NCBI GenBank assembly: GCA_004299665.1 | Contig: SCQZ01000389.1 | Coordinates: forward strand, 1 to 33,050 | DNA from: Jatrophihabitans sp. | GTDB lineage: Bacteria; Actinomycetota; Actinomycetes; Mycobacteriales; Jatrophihabitantaceae | Direction: 5' to 3' | DNA: 33,050 nt | Shown here: one piece after another, positions 22,027 to 28,176 of the stretch | How the letters are laid out: every line of letters starts with the position of its first letter | Numbering within the stretch: the first letter of the stretch is position 1 | Made by a program: the position numbers and the translations under genes | Notes under the pieces: model-generated | Databases searched by the model: none | Told to the model about the DNA's origin: nothing | The model's input: the letters and a program-made list of their open reading frames with translations, nothing else

Positions 22027-22546
22027 CGATCTCGTCGGCCAGGGCGGCCGGGTTGTCGCCGATCTCGACGCGGATCGCGTTCTCGTCCGGCTGGGGCTCC
22101 TCCAGCGCCGCGAACTGGGAGTCCAGCAGCGCGGCCGGCATGAAGTGCCCCTGCCGTGCGGCGAGCCGGTTCGCGATCTGCTCGCGGGTGCCGTGCAGGT
22201 AGACGAAGACGACCCCGTGAGCGACGCCTGCGGAGCGAGCCGTGTCGTCGCGCCGGATCACGTCCCGGTACCGGCGCTTGAGCGCCGAGCAGGTGATGAC
22301 ACCCCCGGAGCCCGTGTCGAGCCGCTCGTCCACCCAGACGGCGATCTTCTCCAGCCACGGCCACCGGTCGTCGTCGTCCAGCGGGTGGCCGCTGTGCATC
22401 TTCGCCACGTTCGCGGCCGGGTGGAAGTCGTCCCCCTCGGCGAACGGCCAGCCGAGCCGCCCGGCGAGCAGCGCGGCCACGGTGGACTTGCCGCAGCCGG
22501 ACACGCCCATGACGACGAGTACGGGCCTGCCGGCCGCGGTGCTCAC
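22001..22546 (-). CDS. gntK: Gluconokinase with 8-residue insertion
   Basis: The product is 181 aa. It phosphorylates gluconate to 6-phosphogluconate for the pentose phosphate or Entner-Doudoroff route. Walker A is MGVSGCGKST. DGxxxHP-like and MxxGxPLxDxDRxPWL motifs appear as GDDFHPAANVAKMHSG and PLDDDDRWPWL. CSALKRRYRD and ARQGHFM complete the family pattern. The GTG at 22546 overlaps the pduO stop as GTGA and gives an N-terminus (MSTAAGRPVLVVMG) close to E. coli GntK; an ATG at 22567 is less likely. Residues 103-110 (ARSAGVAH) look like an in-frame insertion of the mini-repeat. Confidence 0.92.
   Translation of the reverse strand: MSTAAGRPVLVVMGVSGCGKSTVAALLAGRLGWPFAEGDDFHPAANVAKMHSGHPLDDDDRWPWLEKIAVWVDERLDTGSGGVITCSALKRRYRDVIRRDDTARSAGVAHGVVFVYLHGTREQIANRLAARQGHFMPAALLDSQFAALEEPQPDENAIRVEIGDNPAALADEIVSRLDLSA
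22217..22240 (+). repeat. Mini-repeat copy inside gntK
   Basis: On the plus strand the segment begins GTGAGCGACGCCTGCGGAGC, which matches the atpD/atpC element at 16 of 19 aligned bases. It is 24 nt long and adds exactly eight codons to gntK, read on the minus strand as ARSAGVAH. The E. coli protein, as I remember it, has no such residues here. Confidence 0.5.
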
Positions 22547-23115
22547 CGGGCCCCGCCCGGGACCCATTTCACGTCGCCGCCGGGGTTGGCCGTACGCGCC
22601 AGGATGAACAGCAGGTCCGAGAGCCGGTTGAGGTAGAGCAGCGCCTCGCGGTTGGTGTGCTCGGGGTCCGCGTCGAAGAGCGCCCAGGCGCTGCGTTCGG
22701 CCCGGCGGGCGAGCGTGCGAGCCTGGTGCAGCAGCGCGGCGCCCGCGGTGCCGCCAGGCAGGATGAAGCTGTCCAGCTTCGCCAGCGCGGCGTTGAACTC
22801 GTCACACCAGCGCTCGAGCCGGGCGGTGTACTCCGGCAGGACGCGCAACGGGGGCCACTTGGGCTCCGGTACCACGGGGGTGCACAGGTCCGCCCCCACG
22901 TCGAACAGGTCGTTCTGGATGGTCGTCAGGACCGTGCTGACCCGCTCCGGGAGGTTGCCCAGGGCCAGGGCGGCGCCGATCGCCGCGTTCGTCTCGTCGC
23001 AGTCCGCGTAGGCCCCGACCCGAGGATCGGTCTTGCGCACGCGGGACATGTCCCCGAGCGCCGTCGTGCCGTTGTCACCGGTCTTGGTGTAGATCCGCGT
23101 CAGGTGTACCGCCAC
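22543..23115 (-). CDS. pduO: Cob(I)yrinic acid a,c-diamide/cobalamin adenosyltransferase, PduO type
   Basis: The product is 190 aa. PduO-type enzymes transfer the adenosyl group of ATP to reduced cobalamin, making adenosylcobalamin. The N-terminal ATP site reads RIYTKTGDNGTTALGD. The helical bundle has YADCDETNAAIG, LPGGTAGAALLHQARTLARRAER and LNRLSDLLFILAR, all typical. The start is GTG 23115, with GGAGG 4 nt upstream and the conserved N-terminus just after. The position beside murA equals Rv1314c. MeaA/Ecm, encoded downstream, needs this cofactor. Confidence 0.93.
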   Translation of the reverse strand: MAVHLTRIYTKTGDNGTTALGDMSRVRKTDPRVGAYADCDETNAAIGAALALGNLPERVSTVLTTIQNDLFDVGADLCTPVVPEPKWPPLRVLPEYTARLERWCDEFNAALAKLDSFILPGGTAGAALLHQARTLARRAERSAWALFDADPEHTNREALLYLNRLSDLLFILARTANPGGDVKWVPGGAR

Positions 23116-23142
23116 TGTTCCTCCAGGTTGCTCCGCACCCGG

Positions 23143-23152
23143 ACGATAGCCT
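23143..23152. promoter_or_regulatory. Overlapping divergent -10 elements of pduO and murA
   Basis: ACGATAGCCT contains TAGCCT on the plus strand (23147-23152), 6 nt before the murA GTG. It also contains TATCGT on the minus strand (23148-23143), pointing to pduO. The two hexamers share the central TA. MurA would be leaderless, while pduO would have a leader of about 20 nt with a Shine-Dalgarno site. Confidence 0.5.
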
Positions 23153-23158
23153 GAACGG

Positions 23159-24433
23159 GTGCAGGTGCTGCGGGTGGCGGGTGGTGCCCGCCTCGCCGGC
23201 GAGGTCGAGGTCGTCGGTGCCAAGAACAGCGTCCTGAAGCTCATGGCCGCCGCACTGCTCGCGCCCGGGACCACCGTGCTCGGCAACCTGCCCGAGATCT
23301 CCGACGTCACGATCATGAACGAGCTGCTGCTGCGCCTCGGGTGCGAGGTCGGGGCGTGCGAGCGGCCCGACGAGATCGCCGTCAAAGTCCCGGACCTGCC
23401 GCGGCACGAGGCGCCGTACGAGCTGGTGCGCAAGATCCGGGGATCGATCTGCGTGTTGGGGCCGCTGCTCGCCCGGACCGGGCGCGCCCGGGTGGCCATG
23501 CCCGGCGGCGACGCGATCGGCTCGCGGCCGCTGGACATGCACTTCGCCGGCCTGGAGAAGATGGGGACCCGCATCGACATCGAGCACGGGTACATCGTGG
23601 CCGAGGCCCCGCGGCTGCGGGGCGCCCCGATCTGGCTCGACTTCCCGAGTGTCGGCGCCACCGAGAACATCCTCACCGCCGCGGTCCTGGCGCAGGGCAC
23701 GACGGTGATCGACAACGCGGCACGCGAACCGGAGATCATCGACCTGTGCCGGATGCTGGTCGCGATGGGGGCCCGCATCGAGGGCATCGGCACCTCGACG
23801 CTGGAGGTCGTCGGCGTCGACGCGCTGCACCCCGTCAACCACCGCGCGGTGGCCGATCGCATCGTCACCGGCACCTGGGCCATCGCGGCCGTGGCCACCC
23901 GCGGGGACGTGCTGATCCGCGGGGGCGATGCCTCGCACCTGCAGATCGCCCTGGACAAACTGGCGGGGGCGGGCGCGAGCGTGGAGGCCGGTCCCGGGTT
24001 CGTGCGGGTCGCGATGGGCGAGCAGGCACGGTCCTTCGACGTGGTCACGCTGCCGTACCCGGGTTTCCCGACCGATCTGCAGCCGCAGGCGATCGCCCTG
24101 CTGTCGGTCTCCGACGGCACCGCGATGATCACCGAGAACCTGTTCGAGGCCCGGTTCATGTTCTGCGACGAGATCGCCCGGATGGGCGCGGACGTGCGCA
24201 CCGACGGCCATCACGCCGTCGTGCGCGGCCGGCCGCGCCTCTCGGGTGCGCCGGTGCGGGCCACCGACATCCGGGCGGGCGTGGGGCTGGTCATCGCCGC
24301 CCTGGTGGCGGAGGGGACCACCGAGATCGCGGGGGTGCCGCACATCGACCGCGGCTACGTGCGGCTCGAGGAGCAGTTGCGGGCCCTGGGCGCGGACGCG
24401 GTGCGGGTGGAGTCGGGCACCTTCGACGGTTAG
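23159..24433 (+). CDS. murA: UDP-N-acetylglucosamine 1-carboxyvinyltransferase
   Basis: The product is 424 aa, the normal MurA length. It adds enolpyruvate from PEP to UDP-GlcNAc, the first committed step of peptidoglycan synthesis. The N-terminal GAKNSVLKLMAAALLA holds the substrate-binding Lys-Asn pair. In the catalytic loop, MPGGDAIGSRPLDMH, the usual Cys is Asp (residue 118), as in M. tuberculosis MurA. That change is known to make the enzyme insensitive to fosfomycin. The GTG at 23159 lies 6 nt after a -10 and lacks a Shine-Dalgarno, so the mRNA is probably leaderless. Its stop overlaps that of the convergent pcs gene. Confidence 0.96.
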   Translation: MQVLRVAGGARLAGEVEVVGAKNSVLKLMAAALLAPGTTVLGNLPEISDVTIMNELLLRLGCEVGACERPDEIAVKVPDLPRHEAPYELVRKIRGSICVLGPLLARTGRARVAMPGGDAIGSRPLDMHFAGLEKMGTRIDIEHGYIVAEAPRLRGAPIWLDFPSVGATENILTAAVLAQGTTVIDNAAREPEIIDLCRMLVAMGARIEGIGTSTLEVVGVDALHPVNHRAVADRIVTGTWAIAAVATRGDVLIRGGDASHLQIALDKLAGAGASVEAGPGFVRVAMGEQARSFDVVTLPYPGFPTDLQPQAIALLSVSDGTAMITENLFEARFMFCDEIARMGADVRTDGHHAVVRGRPRLSGAPVRATDIRAGVGLVIAALVAEGTTEIAGVPHIDRGYVRLEEQLRALGADAVRVESGTFDG

Positions 24434-25197
24434 GCCGTCGCGACCGGCTCGGCGGTGCGGCGGATGCGGATGTCGTGCCACCAGCGCGCTCCGGCGAGCG
24501 CGACGAAGTAGGCGCTGCCGACGTAGAGCATCACCCGGACGAAGTAGTGGTGGTGCGGGTACAGGATCGTGCCGATCGCCACCCCGCCGATCAAGCACGT
24601 CGCGCCGAGGACCGTGTACCGCCGGCCCCAGCGTGCCCGGGCGATGTGCGGGTACGGCATGTTGGTCAGGCACAGCACGGACAGCACGAGCGTGATGACC
24701 GCCCCCACCCAGGTGCGCGCCTCCATGAGGAACATCACCGGGACCACGATGTTCCACGCGGCGGGGAACCCCCGGAACCAGTTGTCCGCCGTCATCATGT
24801 CCTTGCGCGCGAACCACAGCGCGGAGGTGAAGACCATCACGCACAGCACGAACACGCCGAAGTTGTTCTGCGGGACCAGCCGGAACTCCCACATGAACGC
24901 GGCGGGAACGATCACGCACGCGACGTAGTCGATGATCAGGTCGAGCAGGAAGCCGTCGATGCGCGGCACCCGCCGCTCGACCTCCAGCGCGCGGGCGATC
25001 GGACCGTCGACGCCGTCGATGAGTAGCGTGAACAGCAGCCAGACGATGGCGAAGTCCGGGTGCCCGGCGAGTACGTCGCGCAAGGCCAGCATCGAGGCCA
25101 CGATGCCCAGCGCGGTGAACACGTGCACGGCCCAGGCCTGGCGGACCTGCGCGGCCGTGTAGCCCGGTTCGGGGGCGTACGGGGTTCCGGATTCCAC
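24430..25197 (-). CDS. pcs: CDP-alcohol phosphatidyltransferase, phosphatidylcholine synthase-like
   Basis: The product is 255 aa with about eight membrane helices. The CDP-alcohol motif is complete: Asp61, Asp64, Gly65, Ala68-Arg69, Gly82, Asp86, Asp90. The 12-residue spacing between AR and G, the opening AVHVFTALG, and the later DNWFRGFPAAWNIVV match phosphatidylcholine synthase (Pcs), as I remember the rhizobial enzyme. Pcs joins choline directly to CDP-diacylglycerol in the membrane. A different head group cannot be excluded. The GTG at 25197 is chosen because TAGGGT lies 7 nt upstream (leaderless pattern). Its 3' end overlaps murA by 4 nt. Confidence 0.72.
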   Translation of the reverse strand: MESGTPYAPEPGYTAAQVRQAWAVHVFTALGIVASMLALRDVLAGHPDFAIVWLLFTLLIDGVDGPIARALEVERRVPRIDGFLLDLIIDYVACVIVPAAFMWEFRLVPQNNFGVFVLCVMVFTSALWFARKDMMTADNWFRGFPAAWNIVVPVMFLMEARTWVGAVITLVLSVLCLTNMPYPHIARARWGRRYTVLGATCLIGGVAIGTILYPHHHYFVRVMLYVGSAYFVALAGARWWHDIRIRRTAEPVATA

Positions 25198-25204
25198 TCC
25201 TGCG

Positions 25205-25210
25205 ACCCTA
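25205..25210 (-). promoter_or_regulatory. Candidate leaderless -10 of pcs
   Basis: On the minus strand TAGGGT is followed by 7 nt and the GTG start. A GGAG lies too close to the GTG to act as a Shine-Dalgarno. This supports a leaderless transcript. Confidence 0.45.
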
Positions 25211-25235
25211 TGCGAAGTGGGCCACAGTCGGTTAC

Positions 25236-25272
25236 TTACGGGTAGGTACCGGACCGGGTGTCGAAATAGACT
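25236..25272 (+). promoter_or_regulatory. meaA promoter with candidate operator
   Basis: TAGACT (25267-25272) is a good -10 for meaA. TTACGGGTAGGTAC (25236-25249) lies where the -35 should be and matches the ccrA promoter motif TTACTGGTCGGTAA at 11 of 14 positions. It fits TTAC-N6-GTAA with one mismatch. The shared motif suggests common control of two ethylmalonyl-CoA pathway genes. Confidence 0.5.
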
Positions 25273-25312
25273 CTCCTCACACCGTGCGTCGCCGACCTCG
25301 CGAGGTGAACCC

Positions 25313-27298
25313 ATGCCGTTCCCCACCGACGACCAGCGCGACCGGCCCTGGCTGATGCGGACCTACGCGGGGCACTCCTCGCCCGCACAGTCCAACGCGC
25401 TGTACCGCCGCAACCTGGCCAAGGGGCAGACGGGGTTGTCGGTCGCGTTCGACCTGCCGACCCAGACCGGCTACGACCCCGACGCCGAACTCGCGCGCGG
25501 CGAGGTCGGCAAGGTGGGGGTCCCGGTCTCGCACATCGGGGACCTGCGGGCGCTGTTCGACGGCATCCCGCTCGAGCAGATGAACACCTCGATGACGATC
25601 AACGCGCCGGCGATGTACCTGCTCGCGCTGTACCTCGCCGTCGCGCGGGAGCAGGGCGCCGACCTGGCCTCGCTGGCCGGCACCACGCAGAACGACATCA
25701 TCAAGGAGTACCTGTCGCGGGGGACCTACGTCTTCCCTCCGGCCCCGTCGTTGCGGCTGATCACCGACATGATCGCCTACACCGTCGCGAACGTGCCGAA
25801 GTGGAATCCGATCAACGTGTGCAGCTACCACCTGCAGGAGGCGGGCGCGACACCGGTGCAGGAGGTCGCGTTCACGCTGTGCACCGCGATCGCCGTGCTG
25901 GACTCGGTGCGGGACTCCGGTCAGGTGCCGCCGGAGCAGTTCGGCGAGGTGGTGGCGCGGATCTCGTTCTTCGTCAACGCCGGGGTGCGCTTCGTCGAGG
26001 AGATGTGCAAGCTGCGCGCCTTCGGCGAACTGTGGGACGAACTCACGCGGGAGCGGTACGGCGTCGCCGATGCGCGGCAGCGGCGCTTCCGGTACGGCGT
26101 GCAGGTCAACTCGCTGGGGCTGACCGAGGCGCAGCCGGAGAACAACGTCTACCGCATCCTGCTGGAGATGCTGGCCGTGACGATGTCGAGGGACGCCCGG
26201 GCCCGTGCGGTGCAACTCCCGGCGTGGAACGAGGCGCTCGGGCTGCCCCGGCCCTGGGACCAGCAGTGGTCGCTGCGGATGCAGCAGGTGCTGGCCTTCG
26301 AGTCGGACCTGCTCGAGTACGACGACCTGTTCGCCGGGTCGCCCGTCGTCGCCGCCAAGGTCGAACAGATCAAGACCGGGGCACGCGCCGAGATCGAGCG
26401 GATCCTGCAGATGGGCGGCGCGGTGGCGGCCGTCGAGTCCGGTTACCTCAAGTCCGCGTTGGTGTCCGCGCTGGCGCTGCGGCGGCGCCGCATCGAGTCC
26501 GGCGAGGACGTCGTCGTCGGGGTGAACAGGTACACCGAGAGCGAGCCCAACCCGCTCGTCGGCGGCACCGACGGTGGCATCCTCACCGTCGACCCGGCTG
26601 TCGAGGAGGCGGCGAAGGCCGCCATCGCCGACTGGCGCGCGGCGCGCGACGCTGCCGCGGCCGACGCGGCGCTCACGGCGCTGCGGGACGCCGCCAAGAC
26701 CGACGAGAACCTGATGCCCGCCACGCTCGCGTGCGTCACGGCCGGCGTGACGATCGGCGAGTGGTCGGGGGTGCTGCGCGAGGTGTTCGGCGAGTACCGG
26801 CCGCCGACCGGCGTCGCCGCGGCCTCCGGCGGCGGGCACGAGGGGTCGCTCACCGCGGTCCAGCAGCGGGTGCGCGCGCTGGGCGAGCGGCTGGGGCGGC
26901 CGCTGAAGTTCCTGGTCGGCAAGCCCGGCCTGGACGGGCACTCCAACGGCGCCGAGCAGATCGCGGTGCGGGCCCGGGACGCCGGCTTCGAGGTCGTGTA
27001 CTCCGGGATCCGGCTCACGCCGGCCCAGATCGTGAACGCGGCCGTCGAGGAGGACGTCGACGTCGTCGGGCTCTCGGTGCTGTCCGGCTCGCACCTGTCG
27101 GTCGTTCCGGACGTCCTGGACGGGCTGCGGGAAGCCGGCCTGGACGACGTCCCGGTGGTGGTGGGCGGCATCATCCCCGACGCCGACGCGGAACGCCTGC
27201 GGGCCGCCGGGGTCGCGCGGGTGTTCACGCCGAAGGACTTCGCGATCAGCGACGTGCTGGGCCAGATCGTCGACGCCATCGAGGCCGCCCGCGCCTGA
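25313..27298 (+). CDS. meaA: Ethylmalonyl-CoA mutase / MeaA-type adenosylcobalamin mutase
   Basis: The product is 661 aa, a fused acyl-CoA mutase and B12-binding protein. It most likely rearranges ethylmalonyl-CoA to methylsuccinyl-CoA. The N-terminal barrel domain starts RPWLMRTYAGHSSPAQSN and includes YDPDAELARGEVGKVGVPVS and PLEQMNTSMTINAPAMYL. The C-terminal cobalamin domain (about residues 535-661) carries the DxHxxG motif in GKPGLDGHSNGAEQIA and later GLSVLSGSH and VGGIIP. Length and N-terminus match MeaA/Ecm rather than the ~730 aa methylmalonyl-CoA mutase large subunit. GAGGTG (25302-25307) precedes the ATG. PduO in this window can supply its cofactor. Confidence 0.9.
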   Translation: MPFPTDDQRDRPWLMRTYAGHSSPAQSNALYRRNLAKGQTGLSVAFDLPTQTGYDPDAELARGEVGKVGVPVSHIGDLRALFDGIPLEQMNTSMTINAPAMYLLALYLAVAREQGADLASLAGTTQNDIIKEYLSRGTYVFPPAPSLRLITDMIAYTVANVPKWNPINVCSYHLQEAGATPVQEVAFTLCTAIAVLDSVRDSGQVPPEQFGEVVARISFFVNAGVRFVEEMCKLRAFGELWDELTRERYGVADARQRRFRYGVQVNSLGLTEAQPENNVYRILLEMLAVTMSRDARARAVQLPAWNEALGLPRPWDQQWSLRMQQVLAFESDLLEYDDLFAGSPVVAAKVEQIKTGARAEIERILQMGGAVAAVESGYLKSALVSALALRRRRIESGEDVVVGVNRYTESEPNPLVGGTDGGILTVDPAVEEAAKAAIADWRAARDAAAADAALTALRDAAKTDENLMPATLACVTAGVTIGEWSGVLREVFGEYRPPTGVAAASGGGHEGSLTAVQQRVRALGERLGRPLKFLVGKPGLDGHSNGAEQIAVRARDAGFEVVYSGIRLTPAQIVNAAVEEDVDVVGLSVLSGSHLSVVPDVLDGLREAGLDDVPVVVGGIIPDADAERLRAAGVARVFTPKDFAISDVLGQIVDAIEAARA

Positions 27299-27303
27299 CG
27301 CCC

Positions 27304-27355
27304 GAAGTTGTCCGCGCCTCGCCACCGCATCCGGTGGCGAGGCGCGGACAACTTC
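27304..27355. terminator. Perfect 24-bp stem-loop between meaA and nucS
   Basis: The left arm (27304-27327, starting GAAGTTGTCCGCG) and right arm (27332-27355, ending CGGACAACTTC) are exact reverse complements around a CATC loop. CCC/GGG outside extends pairing past one bulged base. It starts 5 nt after the meaA stop and ends 12 nt before the nucS -10. There is no T-tract. It would stop or protect transcripts on either strand and could also be a short palindromic mobile element. Confidence 0.75.
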
Positions 27356-27367
27356 CGGGGGCGCTGA

Positions 27368-27373
27368 GATACT
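27368..27373 (+). promoter_or_regulatory. Candidate leaderless -10 of nucS
   Basis: GATACT lies 7 nt before the nucS GTG at 27381. No Shine-Dalgarno sequence is present. The first A-T-rich hexamer after the large hairpin is in the right place for an independent nucS promoter. Confidence 0.4.
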
Positions 27374-27380
27374 TCCGGGC

Positions 27381-28040
27381 GTGCGGCTCGTCATCGCCCG
27401 GTGCAGCGTGGACTACGTGGGGCGCCTGACGGCGCACCTGCCGCTCGCGACCCGGTTGCTGCTCGTCAAGGCCGACGGGTCGGTGCTGGTGCACTCGGAC
27501 GGCGGGTCTTACAAGCCGCTGAACTGGATGAGCCCGCCGTGTTCGCTGGTGGAGTCCGAGGGCAACTGGACGGTGACGAACAAGACGGGCGAGCAACTGA
27601 TCATCACGATGGAGCGCATCGAGCACGACTCCGCGCACGACCTCGGGCTCGATCCCGGCCTCGTCAAGGACGGTGTCGAGGCCCACCTGCAGAAGTTGCT
27701 GGCCGAGCAGATCTCCACGCTCGGGGAGGGCTACCGGCTGGTCCGCCGGGAGTTCCCGACCGCGATCGGCCCCGTGGACATCATGTGCCGCGATGCCGAG
27801 GGCGTCGCGGTGGCTGTGGAGATCAAGCGGCGCGGTGAGATCGACGGCGTCGAGCAGCTCACCCGCTACCTGGACCTGCTCAACCGGGACCCGCTGCTGG
27901 CGCCCGTCCGCGGCGTGTTCGCGGCCCAGGAGATCAAGCCGCAGGCCCGCACCCTCGCCGAGGATCGCGGCATCACCTGCGTGGTGCTCGACTACGCGGC
28001 GCTGCGCGGCGCCGACGACGTCGAGGACCGGCTGTTCTGA
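27381..28040 (+). CDS. nucS: Mismatch-specific endonuclease NucS/EndoMS
   Basis: The product is 219 aa. NucS cuts both strands at mismatches and gives actinobacteria without MutS/MutL their mismatch repair. The N-terminal dimer and DNA-binding domain begins MRLVIARCSVDYVGRL. The C-terminal RecB-like nuclease domain has the catalytic Asp and Glu-x-Lys in GPVDIMCRD followed by VAVEIKRRG, and then QLTRYLDLL. Length is normal. I see no classical beta-clamp motif, and the C-terminus ends EDRLF. M. tuberculosis has nucS in the same neighbourhood (Rv1321). Confidence 0.95.
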   Translation: MRLVIARCSVDYVGRLTAHLPLATRLLLVKADGSVLVHSDGGSYKPLNWMSPPCSLVESEGNWTVTNKTGEQLIITMERIEHDSAHDLGLDPGLVKDGVEAHLQKLLAEQISTLGEGYRLVRREFPTAIGPVDIMCRDAEGVAVAVEIKRRGEIDGVEQLTRYLDLLNRDPLLAPVRGVFAAQEIKPQARTLAEDRGITCVVLDYAALRGADDVEDRLF

Positions 28041-28085
28041 CACGCGAGGATGCCGGCGGGTGAGGCGCAGGCCACAGCCCCTCGG

Positions 28086-28115
28086 TTAGGGCCGGTGGCG
28101 CGTGCCCGGCAGACT
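28086..28115 (+). promoter_or_regulatory. Possible promoter for hbd
   Basis: TTAGGG (28086-28091) and CAGACT (28110-28115) are 18 bp apart in the 136-nt gap after nucS. The match is modest. The remainder of the gap shows no gene or repeat. Confidence 0.3.
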
Positions 28116-28176
28116 GGGCGCAAGCACTCGGGGCGCACGACGGGATGCGACCGATCCGATCCGCAGGAGGACGTTG

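Noticed and set aside
22543..24201. A 552-residue fused protein including PduO
   Set aside because: Only the last 190 residues match PduO, and they have a GTG with a Shine-Dalgarno sequence. The upstream part is antisense to murA.
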